Shown here: one piece after another, positions 50,034-58,834 of the stretch
Numbering within the stretch: the stretch's first letter is position 1
Layout: each line of letters starts with the position of its first letter
Source: an uncultured Acetatifactor sp.
GTDB taxonomy: Bacteria; Bacillota; Clostridia; Lachnospirales; Lachnospiraceae
Direction of reading: 5' to 3'
DNA length: 64,000 bases
Assembly: GCA_947625255.1 (NCBI GenBank)
Contig: CANQNT010000011.1
Span: 1-64,000 of the forward strand
Position numbers and translations under genes: made by a program
Notes under the pieces: generated by a model
What the model saw: the letters and a program-made list of their open reading frames with translations, nothing else
The model's database searches: none
Told to the model about the DNA's origin: nothing

Positions 50034-50975
50034 ATGAGCGGTGTGCTGCAATTGTTTCCCAAGGAAAGACGCTGGTTCTGGAAACGGGTGGCGGAGGATG
50101 AGGAGCGGATTCAGGAAATCCGTATCCGTACAGAGCTTCCGGTGCTGATCCTATGGGAAGGGCGCGAACGGTTTCTGGATGAGGAAGGCAATTACGCGGA
50201 TCGTCCGGAAAAAGCTTACCGGGCGATGGAGGAAGAAGTGCGGCAGGTGCTGCAGCATGTTTGTCATTATTCGCTTTACGCTTATGAAGATGAATTGCGC
50301 CAGGGTTTTATCACGGTTGCGGGAGGGCATCGAGTGGGCGTGGCGGGACAAGCGGTTCTGGAGACGGAGGAGCGTCTTCGGACGATTAAGCATATCACGT
50401 GCCTGAATATTCGCCTGTCTCATCAGGTCCGGGGAGCGGGGGACGGAGTGCTGCATTTTATCTATGAAAAAGGGGAATTGCAGAATACCTTGATTATTTC
50501 GCCGCCGGGCTGCGGGAAAACCACGCTGCTCCGGGATCTGGTACGGCAGATTTCGGACGGAAATCCTTATGGGAGCGGAAAGTGCGTGGGGCTCGTGGAT
50601 GAGCGCTCGGAGATTGCGGGATGTTTTCAGGGAAAGCCCCAGAATGACGTGGGGATTCGGACAGATGTGCTGGATGCTTGTCCAAAGGCCTTGGGGATGA
50701 TGCTTCTTTTACGTGCCATGTCCCCGCAGGTACTGGCCATTGATGAAATGGGGGGAGAGAGGGATTTGGAAGCGGTCCGGCTGGCCTCTTCCTGCGGCTG
50801 CAGACTGGTGGCTACCGTTCACGGAAGCGGGATGAAGGATGTGCGCAGGAAAGCGGGAATGGGGAGACTGCTGGAAGAGGGAATTTTTCAGCGGTTTTTG
50901 ATTCTGGGGAAACGAGAAGGCAGATGCGTGGTGTTGGACATGCATCGTTGGGAGCCGGGAAAGGAGCTGGCATGA
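50034..50975 (+). CDS. spoIIIAA: Stage III sporulation protein AA
   Basis: A 313-residue ATPase of the secretion-superfamily type that powers the SpoIIIA-SpoIIQ channel between mother cell and forespore. 'EIRIRTELPVLI' and 'GFITVAGGHRVGVAGQAV' form the N-terminal part; 'IISPPGCGKTTLLRDL' is Walker A, 'VGLVDERSEIAGCFQG' the Asp box, 'MSPQVLAIDEMGGERD' Walker B. The start is the ATG at 50034; a GTG three codons earlier is also possible. It heads the eight-gene spoIIIA operon, whose stop overlaps the spoIIIAB start. Confidence 0.95.
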   Translation: MSGVLQLFPKERRWFWKRVAEDEERIQEIRIRTELPVLILWEGRERFLDEEGNYADRPEKAYRAMEEEVRQVLQHVCHYSLYAYEDELRQGFITVAGGHRVGVAGQAVLETEERLRTIKHITCLNIRLSHQVRGAGDGVLHFIYEKGELQNTLIISPPGCGKTTLLRDLVRQISDGNPYGSGKCVGLVDERSEIAGCFQGKPQNDVGIRTDVLDACPKALGMMLLLRAMSPQVLAIDEMGGERDLEAVRLASSCGCRLVATVHGSGMKDVRRKAGMGRLLEEGIFQRFLILGKREGRCVVLDMHRWEPGKELA

Positions 50976-51490
50976 TGCGCTGGATCGGATGTGTAATGAT
51001 TGGCGGCGGCTGCCTGGGACTGGGATGTTGGTATCGGGAGCAGTTTCGGCTGCGCCTTAAGGCTTTGCGCACGCTGCAGGAATTGTTGGAAATCATGATG
51101 AGCGAGGTGCGTTATAGCAAGGCCACTTTGCCGGAGTGCTGCATGAAACTGAGCAGGCGCCTGGAAGAGCCTTACAAACAGGCCCTGACCAAAGTCTTTG
51201 AGGAAATGGGAAGAAATGAGGGAGAGGGCTTTGGAACCATTTTTCAAAAGCATATGAAAGAGTGCCTGGAGCGACTGCCGCTGAAAGCGGAGGAGAAGAA
51301 CTTATTTCTCCAGTTTGCGGGCGGCTTTGGATTTGAGGAAGCCAGAATGCAGCTTTCCAGTATGGAACAGCTCAAGGAACGGTTGGACGCGCTGACAAAG
51401 CGTCTGGAGTCCGAGGTGGCGGAGAAGAGCCGGATGGCCATGGGTTTGGGAATCATGAGCGGTTTGCTGTTGGTTATTATTCTATTATAA
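50972..51490 (+). CDS. spoIIIAB: Stage III sporulation protein AB
   Basis: A 172-residue protein with an N-terminal membrane helix (5-20, Gly/Cys-rich) and a C-terminal helix ('MGLGIMSGLLLVIILL'); the middle is a helical bundle similar to type II secretion GspF ('LQELLEIMMSEVRYSKATLP', 'LSRRLEEPYKQAL'). It is part of the mother-cell side of the feeding-tube channel. The ATG overlaps the spoIIIAA stop and has AAGGAG upstream. Confidence 0.93.
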   Translation: MMRWIGCVMIGGGCLGLGCWYREQFRLRLKALRTLQELLEIMMSEVRYSKATLPECCMKLSRRLEEPYKQALTKVFEEMGRNEGEGFGTIFQKHMKECLERLPLKAEEKNLFLQFAGGFGFEEARMQLSSMEQLKERLDALTKRLESEVAEKSRMAMGLGIMSGLLLVIILL

Positions 51491-51549
51491 AGCCGTAGGA
51501 TATTATCGCTGTCGGGGGCGGCGGTGGACCGGACGGAACGAGGAGCGGT

Positions 51550-51744
51550 ATGGGAGTAAGTCTGATATTTCGGATTGCGGCTGTGGGAATTTTGGTGACG
51601 ATCCTCAGCCAGATTTTAAAGCATAGTGGAAGAGAGGAGCATGCCTTTTTACTGAGTTTGGCCGCGCTGATCCTGGTTCTGGGCTGGATCATTCCCTATA
51701 TTTATGATTTGTTCAATACGATCCAGACACTGTTTTCCCTGTAA
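51550..51744 (+). CDS. spoIIIAC: Stage III sporulation protein AC
   Basis: A 64-residue protein with two membrane helices ('LIFRIAAVGILVTILSQIL' and 'LLSLAALILVLGWIIPYIY') joined by a short charged loop with 'HSGREEHAF', which is characteristic of SpoIIIAC. ACGAGGAG precedes the ATG. Confidence 0.93.
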   Translation: MGVSLIFRIAAVGILVTILSQILKHSGREEHAFLLSLAALILVLGWIIPYIYDLFNTIQTLFSL

Positions 51745-51791
51745 GTTTTGTTGTTTGTAAGGCGTTTGGAATCGTAAGGAAAGGAGGGCGC

Positions 51792-52181
51792 ATGGCAGAA
51801 GTTATCAAGGTGGGAATGCTGGGTATCATAGGGATTCTGATCGCCATTCAATTCCGGTCGCAAAAGCCGGAGTATAGCACATATATTGGATTGGCAATCG
51901 GGATCCTGATATTTTACTATGCGCTCAAGGAATTCGAAGCGGTTATCAGTCAGTTTGAAGTGATCCAGAAATATCTGGGCAGCGGAGAGAGCTATCTGGC
52001 AATCCTTCTGAAAGTGATCGGCATCACTTATATTTGTGAATTCAGCTCCAGCATCTGCAAGGATGCGGGATACGGGACGGTGGCGGAGCAGATCGAGGTT
52101 CTGGGCAAGCTGTCCGTGATGTTTGCTGGTTTGCCGATTTTATTTGCCGTGATCGAACAGATGCAGGGATTTCTCGGCTAG
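51792..52181 (+). CDS. spoIIIAD: Stage III sporulation protein AD
   Basis: A 129-residue membrane protein with about four helices. It is similar in design to SpoIIIAC in its N-terminal part and has the typical 'YLAILLKVIGITYICEFSSS' segment followed by 'CKDAGYGTVAEQIEVLGKL'. AAGGAGG precedes the ATG. Confidence 0.94.
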   Translation: MAEVIKVGMLGIIGILIAIQFRSQKPEYSTYIGLAIGILIFYYALKEFEAVISQFEVIQKYLGSGESYLAILLKVIGITYICEFSSSICKDAGYGTVAEQIEVLGKLSVMFAGLPILFAVIEQMQGFLG

Positions 52182-52202
52182 GATGGGAAAGAGGGGAGAC
52201 GC

Positions 52203-53273
52203 ATGGATACAGTGATCAATATTGAAGAGATCTGGCAGCAGTACGGTCTGGACAAGCTGCAGCAGGGTCTCCAGACCCTTTTCCCGGACTACACGATTTC
52301 CCTTCAGGAGTTGTTTGGCCGGATTCTGGACGGGGATATTCTGGGAGTGTTGTCAGGGATTCCGCGGATGCTGTTTGGAGGAGCCGCTTCCCAGCTTGCG
52401 GGAATGCGCAATATTTTGGTCTGGCTGCTGGTGCTGGGGATCGTGTCCGCGGTTACCACGCACTTTGTGGAAATTTTTGACCGGCATCAGATCGCTGACC
52501 TAAGCTTTTATTTTATGTACTTATTGCTGACGGCCGTACTGCTGCAGTGCTTTCGTCAGGCGGCCCAGACGGCGGAGAACACGATTGAAAACATTGTGAC
52601 GTTTATCAGGCTTTTGGTGCCGACTTACCTGATGTCCGTAGGTGTCGCCACGGGGGCGGTAACGGTGGGGGCCTATTATCAGTTGCTGCTGTTGGTCGTC
52701 TATGGCGTGGAAAATATTTTGGTGGCGGGAATTCTTCCCTTTGTGTACAGCTACTGTATGTTGGCAGTGGTGGGAGGCATCTGGGTGGAAGAAAAGCTGA
52801 ACCTTTTGATGGATTTGCTGGAGAGAGGGATTCGGACGGTGCTGAAAGCGGCAGTGGGGATTGTGACGGGTGTGAGTGTTTTTCAGTCCATGCTGACACC
52901 CATTATTGATTCGGTAAAAAGTTCCGCGCTGCAAAAGGCGCTTTCAGCCATTCCAGGCATCGGAAACGCGGCGAACGGAGTCCTGGAGCTGGTTTTGGGA
53001 AGTGCCGTCATCATAAAAAACAGTATTGGGGTGGTGCTTTTGCTTTTGTTGATCATATTGTGCGCTTCTCCTTTGCTGCAAGTGTTTTTGATTGCCAGTC
53101 TTTTAAAAATCGCGGCTGCCCTTATGGGAATCATCAGCGATTCGCGGATCACCACGGTGACAAACCGGGTGGGGGAGGGCGGAATGCTTTTGTTCCGGAC
53201 GGTGGGAACGGCGCTGCTTTTATTTCTCATTACCATTTCCATGATGGCCGCCGCCACGAACAGGGGGATTTAA
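52203..53273 (+). CDS. spoIIIAE: Stage III sporulation protein AE
   Basis: A 356-residue polytopic membrane protein, the largest in the operon, with about eight helices after an N-terminal soluble lead. The family segments 'VPTYLMSVGVATGAVTVGAY', 'WVEEKLNLLMDLLERGIRT' and 'GVSVFQSMLTPIIDSVK' are present. Its stop is directly followed by the spoIIIAF ATG. Many SpoIIIAE proteins are made with a signal peptide; here the N-terminus has none. Confidence 0.93.
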   Translation: MDTVINIEEIWQQYGLDKLQQGLQTLFPDYTISLQELFGRILDGDILGVLSGIPRMLFGGAASQLAGMRNILVWLLVLGIVSAVTTHFVEIFDRHQIADLSFYFMYLLLTAVLLQCFRQAAQTAENTIENIVTFIRLLVPTYLMSVGVATGAVTVGAYYQLLLLVVYGVENILVAGILPFVYSYCMLAVVGGIWVEEKLNLLMDLLERGIRTVLKAAVGIVTGVSVFQSMLTPIIDSVKSSALQKALSAIPGIGNAANGVLELVLGSAVIIKNSIGVVLLLLLIILCASPLLQVFLIASLLKIAAALMGIISDSRITTVTNRVGEGGMLLFRTVGTALLLFLITISMMAAATNRGI

Positions 53274-53804
53274 ATGACGGCATTTTTGAAAGTGATCCTG
53301 CAGGTGGGGATTTTTATGGTCTGTGCCCAGACCATCGTGCATTTCAAGCCCAACGGTTCTTATGAAAAATATTTGAAGATATTGGTGAGTCTTATGATCC
53401 TGATTCAGATTTTTCGGCCGATTCTCAGTCTTGTAGGAAGAAGCGGGGAAAGTCTGGAGGAACGGATCGGTTTTTTCCAGGGACAGATGTGGGACGGCAT
53501 GGAGCAGGCGGGAGACATAGCCGAACGGGCGGACCAGATTTTGAATCAGATGTCTCTGGAGGAAATCCGGGAGCGGCTGGAAACGGAGCGGAGGACAAGC
53601 GCCGGGGAGGATACGGACAGCGGTCCGGGCGATGGGACGGGAAACCAGAAAAAAGCCGGGGACAGTCCGGGCGAGGAAATAGGTGCTCGGAAGATGGACG
53701 AGGAAAGCCGGGACGAAGAAAGCTTGAGACAATCTACGGTTCAAATCGAAAAGATTCAGGTGGAGTTGGGAACGGAGGCGGAAAAGCGTGCGGAAACTGA
53801 GTGA
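53274..53804 (+). CDS. spoIIIAF: Stage III sporulation protein AF
   Basis: A 176-residue protein with two N-terminal membrane helices and a soluble C-terminal domain that should form a ring-building motif in the channel. The motif 'FKPNGSYEKYLKILVSLMI' between and in the helices is diagnostic. The C-terminal part is very rich in Glu, Asp, Gly and Arg (residues 100-160), a low-complexity stretch longer than I would expect. The 3' end overlaps spoIIIAG by 17 bases. Confidence 0.88.
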   Translation: MTAFLKVILQVGIFMVCAQTIVHFKPNGSYEKYLKILVSLMILIQIFRPILSLVGRSGESLEERIGFFQGQMWDGMEQAGDIAERADQILNQMSLEEIRERLETERRTSAGEDTDSGPGDGTGNQKKAGDSPGEEIGARKMDEESRDEESLRQSTVQIEKIQVELGTEAEKRAETE

Positions 53805-54423
53805 GTGGATAGAGAAAAAAGGCCTGCGGAAATGGTTTCAAAGGGACAATCTTATCATTCTGATCCTTTCCGGCGTGCTTTTGATGATAATCGCCTGGCC
53901 CATGGATCAGAAAAAGGAAAAGGAGGAAGGGTCTGAAGAAAGGTCCGGAGAAAAAACGGAGGAAGAAACGGAGGAAGAAACGGAAGTTTTCTCTTCGGAA
54001 ACAAACCGGGAATCGGAGCTGGACCGATATGTCGCTTCTTTGGAAGACCGTCTGGAAAGCTTGTTGTCCCGTATGGAAGGCGTGGGGGAGGTGCGTGTCA
54101 TGATCACCCTTCGCTCCTCCCAGGAGTTGGTGCTGGAAAAGGACCAGCCCGTGACTCGTTCCGAGACCACGGAAAAGGATGCGGAAGGCGGCAGCAGAAG
54201 TGTTTATGAATCGGAAAACGGGGAAACCACGGTCTATGCCTCCGATGGAAGCAAGCAAAGCCCTTATGTGGTCAAAACGCTGACTCCCAGAGTCGAGGGC
54301 GTGGTGGTGATGGCCCAGGGCGCGGGTACCGCCCGGGTTTCCAGCGACATTTCAGAAGCGGTTCAAGCCTTGTTCGGTATTGACGCCCACAAGGTCAAGG
54401 TCATCAGGATGAAAAACGAATGA
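53788..54423 (+). CDS. spoIIIAG: Stage III sporulation protein AG
   Basis: A 211-residue ring-forming protein with one membrane helix ('NLIILILSGVLLMIIAWPM', about 21-39), an acidic linker of Glu/Thr/Lys (45-70), and the ring domain: 'LESLLSRMEGVGEVRVMITL', 'PRVEGVVVMAQGAG' and 'EAVQALFGIDAHKVKVIRM', the ring-building motif. It makes the large ring in the intermembrane space. It uses a GTG start at 53788. Confidence 0.93.
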   Translation: MRKLSEWIEKKGLRKWFQRDNLIILILSGVLLMIIAWPMDQKKEKEEGSEERSGEKTEEETEEETEVFSSETNRESELDRYVASLEDRLESLLSRMEGVGEVRVMITLRSSQELVLEKDQPVTRSETTEKDAEGGSRSVYESENGETTVYASDGSKQSPYVVKTLTPRVEGVVVMAQGAGTARVSSDISEAVQALFGIDAHKVKVIRMKNE

Positions 54424-54509
54424 AGGCATATATCCGAAAAGCGATTCATAGAATGAACTAGTAAAAAAGATACAAGCGGCCAGTAACCGCTTGGAAAAGG
54501 GAGAATGCC

Positions 54510-55325
54510 GTGAAAAATTTATTCAAAAAAAATCAGCTGATGATCACCGCACTTGCCATTATGATAGCGATTGCCGGCTATCTGCAATTTGCGGGAACCA
54601 ATCTTGAGGAGGACTTGATGACGGACACTGTAAACGACGTGGGATCTACCGGAGTGATTTCGGAGAACCTGACAGCGGACGATTTAATCTCAAACACGCC
54701 CGAGGATACTTTGGATTTGGAAAACAGTCTGCTGGATCTATCCGAGGAGGATTTGGCGGGAAATAATCTGACGGATATTGAAAGCCTGGATTCCGATGTG
54801 GACGTGTTGATGGAGGATTACCTGGAGGAAGGGATGGAAGATGTGGTCAATCCCACGGATGAGAATCTGACGGCGTCCCTGACGGATCAGGATCCCCAGA
54901 CCCAGTCCGCGGTCCAGCCCGAGGAAGATGAGATCCCCGGAGAAGCGGTATTCACTTCCGCTGACGGCGTGACGGTCCTGTCAGAGGCAAAGCTCCTCAA
55001 GGAACAGACCAGGGCCAAAAACAAGGAAACCCTGTTGGACATCATTAACAGCACCGGTATTTCCGAAGAGCAGAAGCAAGAGGCCATTGACAACATGGTG
55101 CGCATGACGGATATCGCGGAAAAAGAGGCTGCCGCAGAAATCCTGCTGGAGGCCAAGGGATTTCTGGATGCGGTGGTCAGCATTGACGAAGGGGCAGTGG
55201 ACGTGGTCATCAATGCCGCGGAACTTTCCGAAGCCCAGCGCGCCCAGATCGAGGATATCGTAAAACGCAAAACCGAAATCCCCGCGGAGAATATCGTCAT
55301 CAGCACGATTGTCAGCCAGGACTGA
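54510..55325 (+). CDS. spoIIIAH: Stage III sporulation protein AH
   Basis: A 271-residue protein with an N-terminal membrane helix ('LMITALAIMIAIAGYLQF') and a long acidic linker, then the ring-building domain that docks with forespore SpoIIQ: 'NKETLLDIINSTGISEEQKQ', 'AAEILLEAKGFLDAVVSI', 'GAVDVVINAAELSEAQRAQI' and 'PAENIVISTIV'. The linker (residues 40-140) is longer and more acidic than in Bacillus. It uses a GTG start at 54510 with AAGGGAG upstream. It is the last gene of the operon. Confidence 0.93.
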   Translation: MKNLFKKNQLMITALAIMIAIAGYLQFAGTNLEEDLMTDTVNDVGSTGVISENLTADDLISNTPEDTLDLENSLLDLSEEDLAGNNLTDIESLDSDVDVLMEDYLEEGMEDVVNPTDENLTASLTDQDPQTQSAVQPEEDEIPGEAVFTSADGVTVLSEAKLLKEQTRAKNKETLLDIINSTGISEEQKQEAIDNMVRMTDIAEKEAAAEILLEAKGFLDAVVSIDEGAVDVVINAAELSEAQRAQIEDIVKRKTEIPAENIVISTIVSQD

Positions 55326-55376
55326 CCTTACCTTGCAGAATATTTCGTAAAAAATTATGTACAATACATAAAAATA

Positions 55377-55434
55377 TGTTATACTTCAAGTAGGCGGCAA
55401 GCGGCGCGGCAGAGGGAGCTTTCCCCTCGCGCCG
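55377..55434 (+). promoter_or_regulatory. Extended -10 promoter and GC-rich hairpin before deoB remnant
   Basis: TGT-TATACT (TATACT at 55380-55385) is followed by a strong hairpin in which CGGCGCG (55402-55408) pairs with CGCGCCG (55428-55434). The promoter once served deoB and now probably serves prfC. Confidence 0.45.
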
Positions 55435-55493
55435 AGTCCGCGGGAAAGCCGCTGTTTTACCCATCGTTTTGAAAGGAGTCCCATCAATTTTAT

Positions 55494-55820
55494 ATGCCCA
55501 GAATATTTCTCATTGTCCTGGACGGTTTTGGCATCGGCGCCATGCCGGATGCTCCGTCCTACGGTCATATAGATGTAAACACGTTAAAAAGTATTTCCGC
55601 CAGCCCATACTTTCAGGTACCAATCTGAAGGACATGGGCTTATTCAACATTGACGGTTATGCCAGAAGATACATCCTTTCTCATGATTGGCGCCGGGCAA
55701 AAGCCGCGCGACCTGGGAACGAGAAAACCTTTGCGGACATTGGGGCAACTGTGTTACAATATTTTTCGATTCTTTCCGCGTTTGGCGGAGAGGGAATGCT
55801 AAACATTGATATCGGAGGAA
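55494..55820 (+). pseudogene. deoB: Phosphopentomutase (deoB) with the middle deleted
   Basis: The reading starts well: ATG at 55494 after AAAGGAG, then 'MPRIFLIVLDGFGIGAMPDA' with the metal-binding Asp, 'NTLKSISASPYF', then a frameshift and 'TNLKDMGLFNIDG'. These are the first 60 or so residues of DeoB. Right after comes 'LMIGAGQKPRDLGTRK' and, in another frame, 'TFADIGATVLQYFSILSAF', which is the DeoB C-terminus. About 270 residues, including most of the alkaline-phosphatase-like core, are missing. Loss of this enzyme at this locus means ribose-1-phosphate to ribose-5-phosphate conversion must rely on another gene elsewhere. Confidence 0.8.
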
Positions 55821-55826
55821 AGAAAC

Positions 55827-57422
55827 GTGCCTAATTATACGGAAGAAATCAAGCGGAGAAGAACTTTCGCCATTATATCCCATCCTGACGCGGGTAAGAC
55901 GACGCTGACGGAGAAATTTCTGCTTTATGGCGGGGCAATCAATCTGGCAGGAAGCGTAAAGGGAAAGGCCACTGCCAGACACGCTGTATCGGACTGGATG
56001 GAGATCGAAAAGGAGAGGGGAATTTCTGTGACATCCTCCGTCCTGCAGTTTGAATATGACGGTTATTGCGTGAACATTCTGGACACGCCCGGACACCAGG
56101 ATTTCTCGGAGGATACCTACCGTACCCTGATGGCAGCGGACTGCGCCGTCATGGTCATCGATGCCTCCAAAGGCGTGGAGGCCCAGACCAGAAAGCTTTT
56201 CAAGGTCTGTGTGATGCGCAAAATCCCGATTTTTACCTTTATCAATAAAATGGACAGAGATGCCAACGATACCTTTGACCTGTTGGACGAAATCGAAAAG
56301 GAACTGGGAATCGCCACCTGCCCGGTCAATTGGCCCATTGGTTCCGGAAAGAGTTTCAAGGGGGTCTATGATCGGAATAAAAAATGTGTCATTACCTATT
56401 TCGATACGGAAAAAGGGACCAGGGAGGGACATTCCCGGGAACTGCCCATCGAGCAAGAGGATCTGCTTCGGGAGCAGCTTGGCGGGGAAGCGACGGACAA
56501 GCTTTTGGAGGAAATCGAGCTTTTGGACGGCGCCAGTGCGGAGTTTGATCTGAACGAAGTGAGAAAGGGTGATCTGACTCCCGTGTTTTTCGGTTCCGCC
56601 CTGACCAACTTTGGCGTGGAAATCTTTTTAAAGCACTTTTTGGAAATGGCTACGCCGCCTCTGCCCCGAGTGGCGGATATTGGCGTGGTGGACCCGGTGG
56701 AGGCGGATTTCAGCGCCTTTGTCTTTAAAATTCAGGCAAATATGAACAGAGCCCACCGTGACCGGGTGGCTTTTATGAGGATCTGTTCCGGAAGATTTGA
56801 TGCCAACATGGAGGTGCGTCATGTACAGGGCGGCAAGGTCATGCGCCTGTCCCAGCCCCAGCAGATCATGGCCGATGAACGCAAGATTTTGAGCGAGGCT
56901 TACGCGGGGGACATTATCGGTGTGTTTGACCCGGGCATTTTTTCCATTGGAGACACGATCTGCGCGCCTAAAAACAACTTTCGCTACGAAGGAATTCCTA
57001 CCTTTGCGCCGGAACATTTTGCCAGAGTGCGTCAGATGGATACCATGAAGCGCAAGCAGTTTGTGAAAGGCATCGAGCAGATCGCCCAGGAGGGCGCCAT
57101 CCAGATTTTCCAGGAATTTAACGGCGGAATGGAGGAAATCATCGTAGGCGTGGTGGGCGTTCTGCAGTTCGATGTTTTAAAATACCGTTTGGAAAATGAA
57201 TACAATGTGGAGATCCGTCTGGAGAATCTGCCCTATGAGCATATCCGATGGATCGTGAATAAGGACGAGGTCAACCTGGAACACCTGGTTGGGACCTCTG
57301 ATATGAAGAAAGTAAAAGATATGAAAGGCAATCCTTTGCTGCTGTTCGTTAATCCCTGGAGTGTGGGCATGGTCCTGGACCGCAATAAAGGACTGGTGCT
57401 GCGGGAATTCGGCAGAAACTAA
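55827..57422 (+). CDS. prfC: Peptide chain release factor 3
   Basis: A 531-residue translational GTPase that releases RF1/RF2 from the ribosome after termination. It has P-loop 'ISHPDAGKTTLTEKFLLYGG', 'RGISVTSSV' (switch I), 'DTPGHQDFSEDTYRTL' and 'NKMDRDAND', then the RF3-specific insert 'PIGSGKSFKGVYDR'. The C-terminal beta-barrel and 'VVGVLQFDVLKYRLENEY' complete it; the EF-G domain IV is absent, as it should be. The start is the GTG at 55827, seven bases after GGAGGA, which lies inside the deoB remnant; the upstream frame is part of that remnant. Confidence 0.95.
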   Translation: MPNYTEEIKRRRTFAIISHPDAGKTTLTEKFLLYGGAINLAGSVKGKATARHAVSDWMEIEKERGISVTSSVLQFEYDGYCVNILDTPGHQDFSEDTYRTLMAADCAVMVIDASKGVEAQTRKLFKVCVMRKIPIFTFINKMDRDANDTFDLLDEIEKELGIATCPVNWPIGSGKSFKGVYDRNKKCVITYFDTEKGTREGHSRELPIEQEDLLREQLGGEATDKLLEEIELLDGASAEFDLNEVRKGDLTPVFFGSALTNFGVEIFLKHFLEMATPPLPRVADIGVVDPVEADFSAFVFKIQANMNRAHRDRVAFMRICSGRFDANMEVRHVQGGKVMRLSQPQQIMADERKILSEAYAGDIIGVFDPGIFSIGDTICAPKNNFRYEGIPTFAPEHFARVRQMDTMKRKQFVKGIEQIAQEGAIQIFQEFNGGMEEIIVGVVGVLQFDVLKYRLENEYNVEIRLENLPYEHIRWIVNKDEVNLEHLVGTSDMKKVKDMKGNPLLLFVNPWSVGMVLDRNKGLVLREFGRN

Positions 57423-57465
57423 AGGAGTTGGCCCCAAATGGCCAGGAAAGGTTGACAAAGTTCTC

Positions 57466-58779
57466 ATGAAAAGAAAAGGATCTCGTTTGATCGCGGCGGG
57501 CTTGTGGGTCGTTTTGATCGGCCTTTTGTCCGTGTGCGTACGGATTGCTTTTACCAAAGAGAAGCTTTTGGATGATGATTTTTGGAAGATAGGCGCGGAA
57601 AGCACGCTGGATGGCGGCGGTGTTCCGGAGACGGCGCTGCAGGAGACGGTTGTGACGGTGGAAGGGCTGGAGCATAGTGAGAACGCGGCAGAGGAGGAGC
57701 TGCCGCAGGGCGAGAATGCAGCGGCGGAGGAGCTGCCTTTCTTTGAAGAACCGGACGCGGATCATTATGCATACGATTCCTTGTCGGACGCGGAGCGGCT
57801 TTGGTATTTGGACATCAACGACGCGTTGGGAAATATGCTTCCCAAACAGGAATTGAATAAGGAAGGCTTTGATGCGGGACTGGATGAAACGGATATTGAC
57901 AAGGTGTTCCAGTGCGTGCTGAACGATCATCCGGAATATTTTTATGTGGAGGGTTATACCTATACAAAATATACCCGGCTGGGGCATTTGGTGAAGCTGG
58001 ATTTTTCCGGCAGTTTTTCCATGGACGTGGATGAGGCCAGGAGCCGCAGAGAACAGATTCACCTGGCAGTGGAACAGCTTCTGTCGCAGGCGCCGAAAGA
58101 TGGGGCTGATTATGAGAAAATCCGCTATGTGTATGAGACGCTGATCCGGAATACGGAGTACGATCTGGATTCCACGGACAATCAGAATATTTACTCGGTG
58201 TTTATCAATCGCGTGTCCGTATGTCAGGGTTATGCCAAGGCCACGCAGTATCTTTTGAACCGCATGGGGATCGCTTGTACCATGGTGATCGGGAGCGTGG
58301 ATACCGGCGAGGGTCATGCCTGGAATCTGGTGAAAGCGGACGGGGATTATTATTATCTGGATACCACTTGGGGCGATGCCTCCTATCGCACGAATGGGGA
58401 AAGCGCTTTTGTGATGCCGGAAATCAATTATGATTATTTGTGCGTGACCACGGACCAGCTTTTCCAGACCCATGTGGTAGGAGGAGTAGTGCCCATGCCC
58501 GTCTGTGACAGCATCGAAGACAATTATTATGTGCGGGAAGGGGTTTATTTTACGGATTTTGAAGAAGAACGGCTTGCCCAGGTCTTTCAAAAAGCCCTGG
58601 AGGAGGGGCGCAGGGATGTGACGCTCAAATGCTCCGATCGGATGGTTTATGAGAATATGGCGGAGAAGCTCATTGGGGAGCAGGAGATTTTTCACTATTT
58701 TGAAGCCGCCGGAGGCCGTATCGCCTATGCGCAAAATGAAAAGCAGTTATCTTTGACTTTCTGGATGACAAATGAGTAA
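57466..58779 (+). CDS. Membrane-anchored transglutaminase-like protein
   Basis: A 437-residue protein. Residues 6-27 are an N-terminal membrane anchor; an acidic, Glu/Ala-rich stretch (50-90) follows. The transglutaminase-like (papain-fold) domain spans about 190-310 with the catalytic triad Cys253 ('SVCQGYAKA'), His284 ('GHAWN') and Asp299 ('YLDTTWGD'). A C-terminal domain of about 110 residues is unassigned. Proteins of this type are often peptidases or amidases acting at the cell surface; the substrate is unknown. The start ATG at 57466 has AGGAAAGG somewhat too far upstream. It may be co-transcribed with prfC, 43 bases before. Confidence 0.75.
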   Translation: MKRKGSRLIAAGLWVVLIGLLSVCVRIAFTKEKLLDDDFWKIGAESTLDGGGVPETALQETVVTVEGLEHSENAAEEELPQGENAAAEELPFFEEPDADHYAYDSLSDAERLWYLDINDALGNMLPKQELNKEGFDAGLDETDIDKVFQCVLNDHPEYFYVEGYTYTKYTRLGHLVKLDFSGSFSMDVDEARSRREQIHLAVEQLLSQAPKDGADYEKIRYVYETLIRNTEYDLDSTDNQNIYSVFINRVSVCQGYAKATQYLLNRMGIACTMVIGSVDTGEGHAWNLVKADGDYYYLDTTWGDASYRTNGESAFVMPEINYDYLCVTTDQLFQTHVVGGVVPMPVCDSIEDNYYVREGVYFTDFEEERLAQVFQKALEEGRRDVTLKCSDRMVYENMAEKLIGEQEIFHYFEAAGGRIAYAQNEKQLSLTFWMTNE

Positions 58780-58834
58780 AAAAATGGTATACTTGTAATA
58801 ATTGATAGAAAAAGGCATAAAGGAGGCCAAGAAG

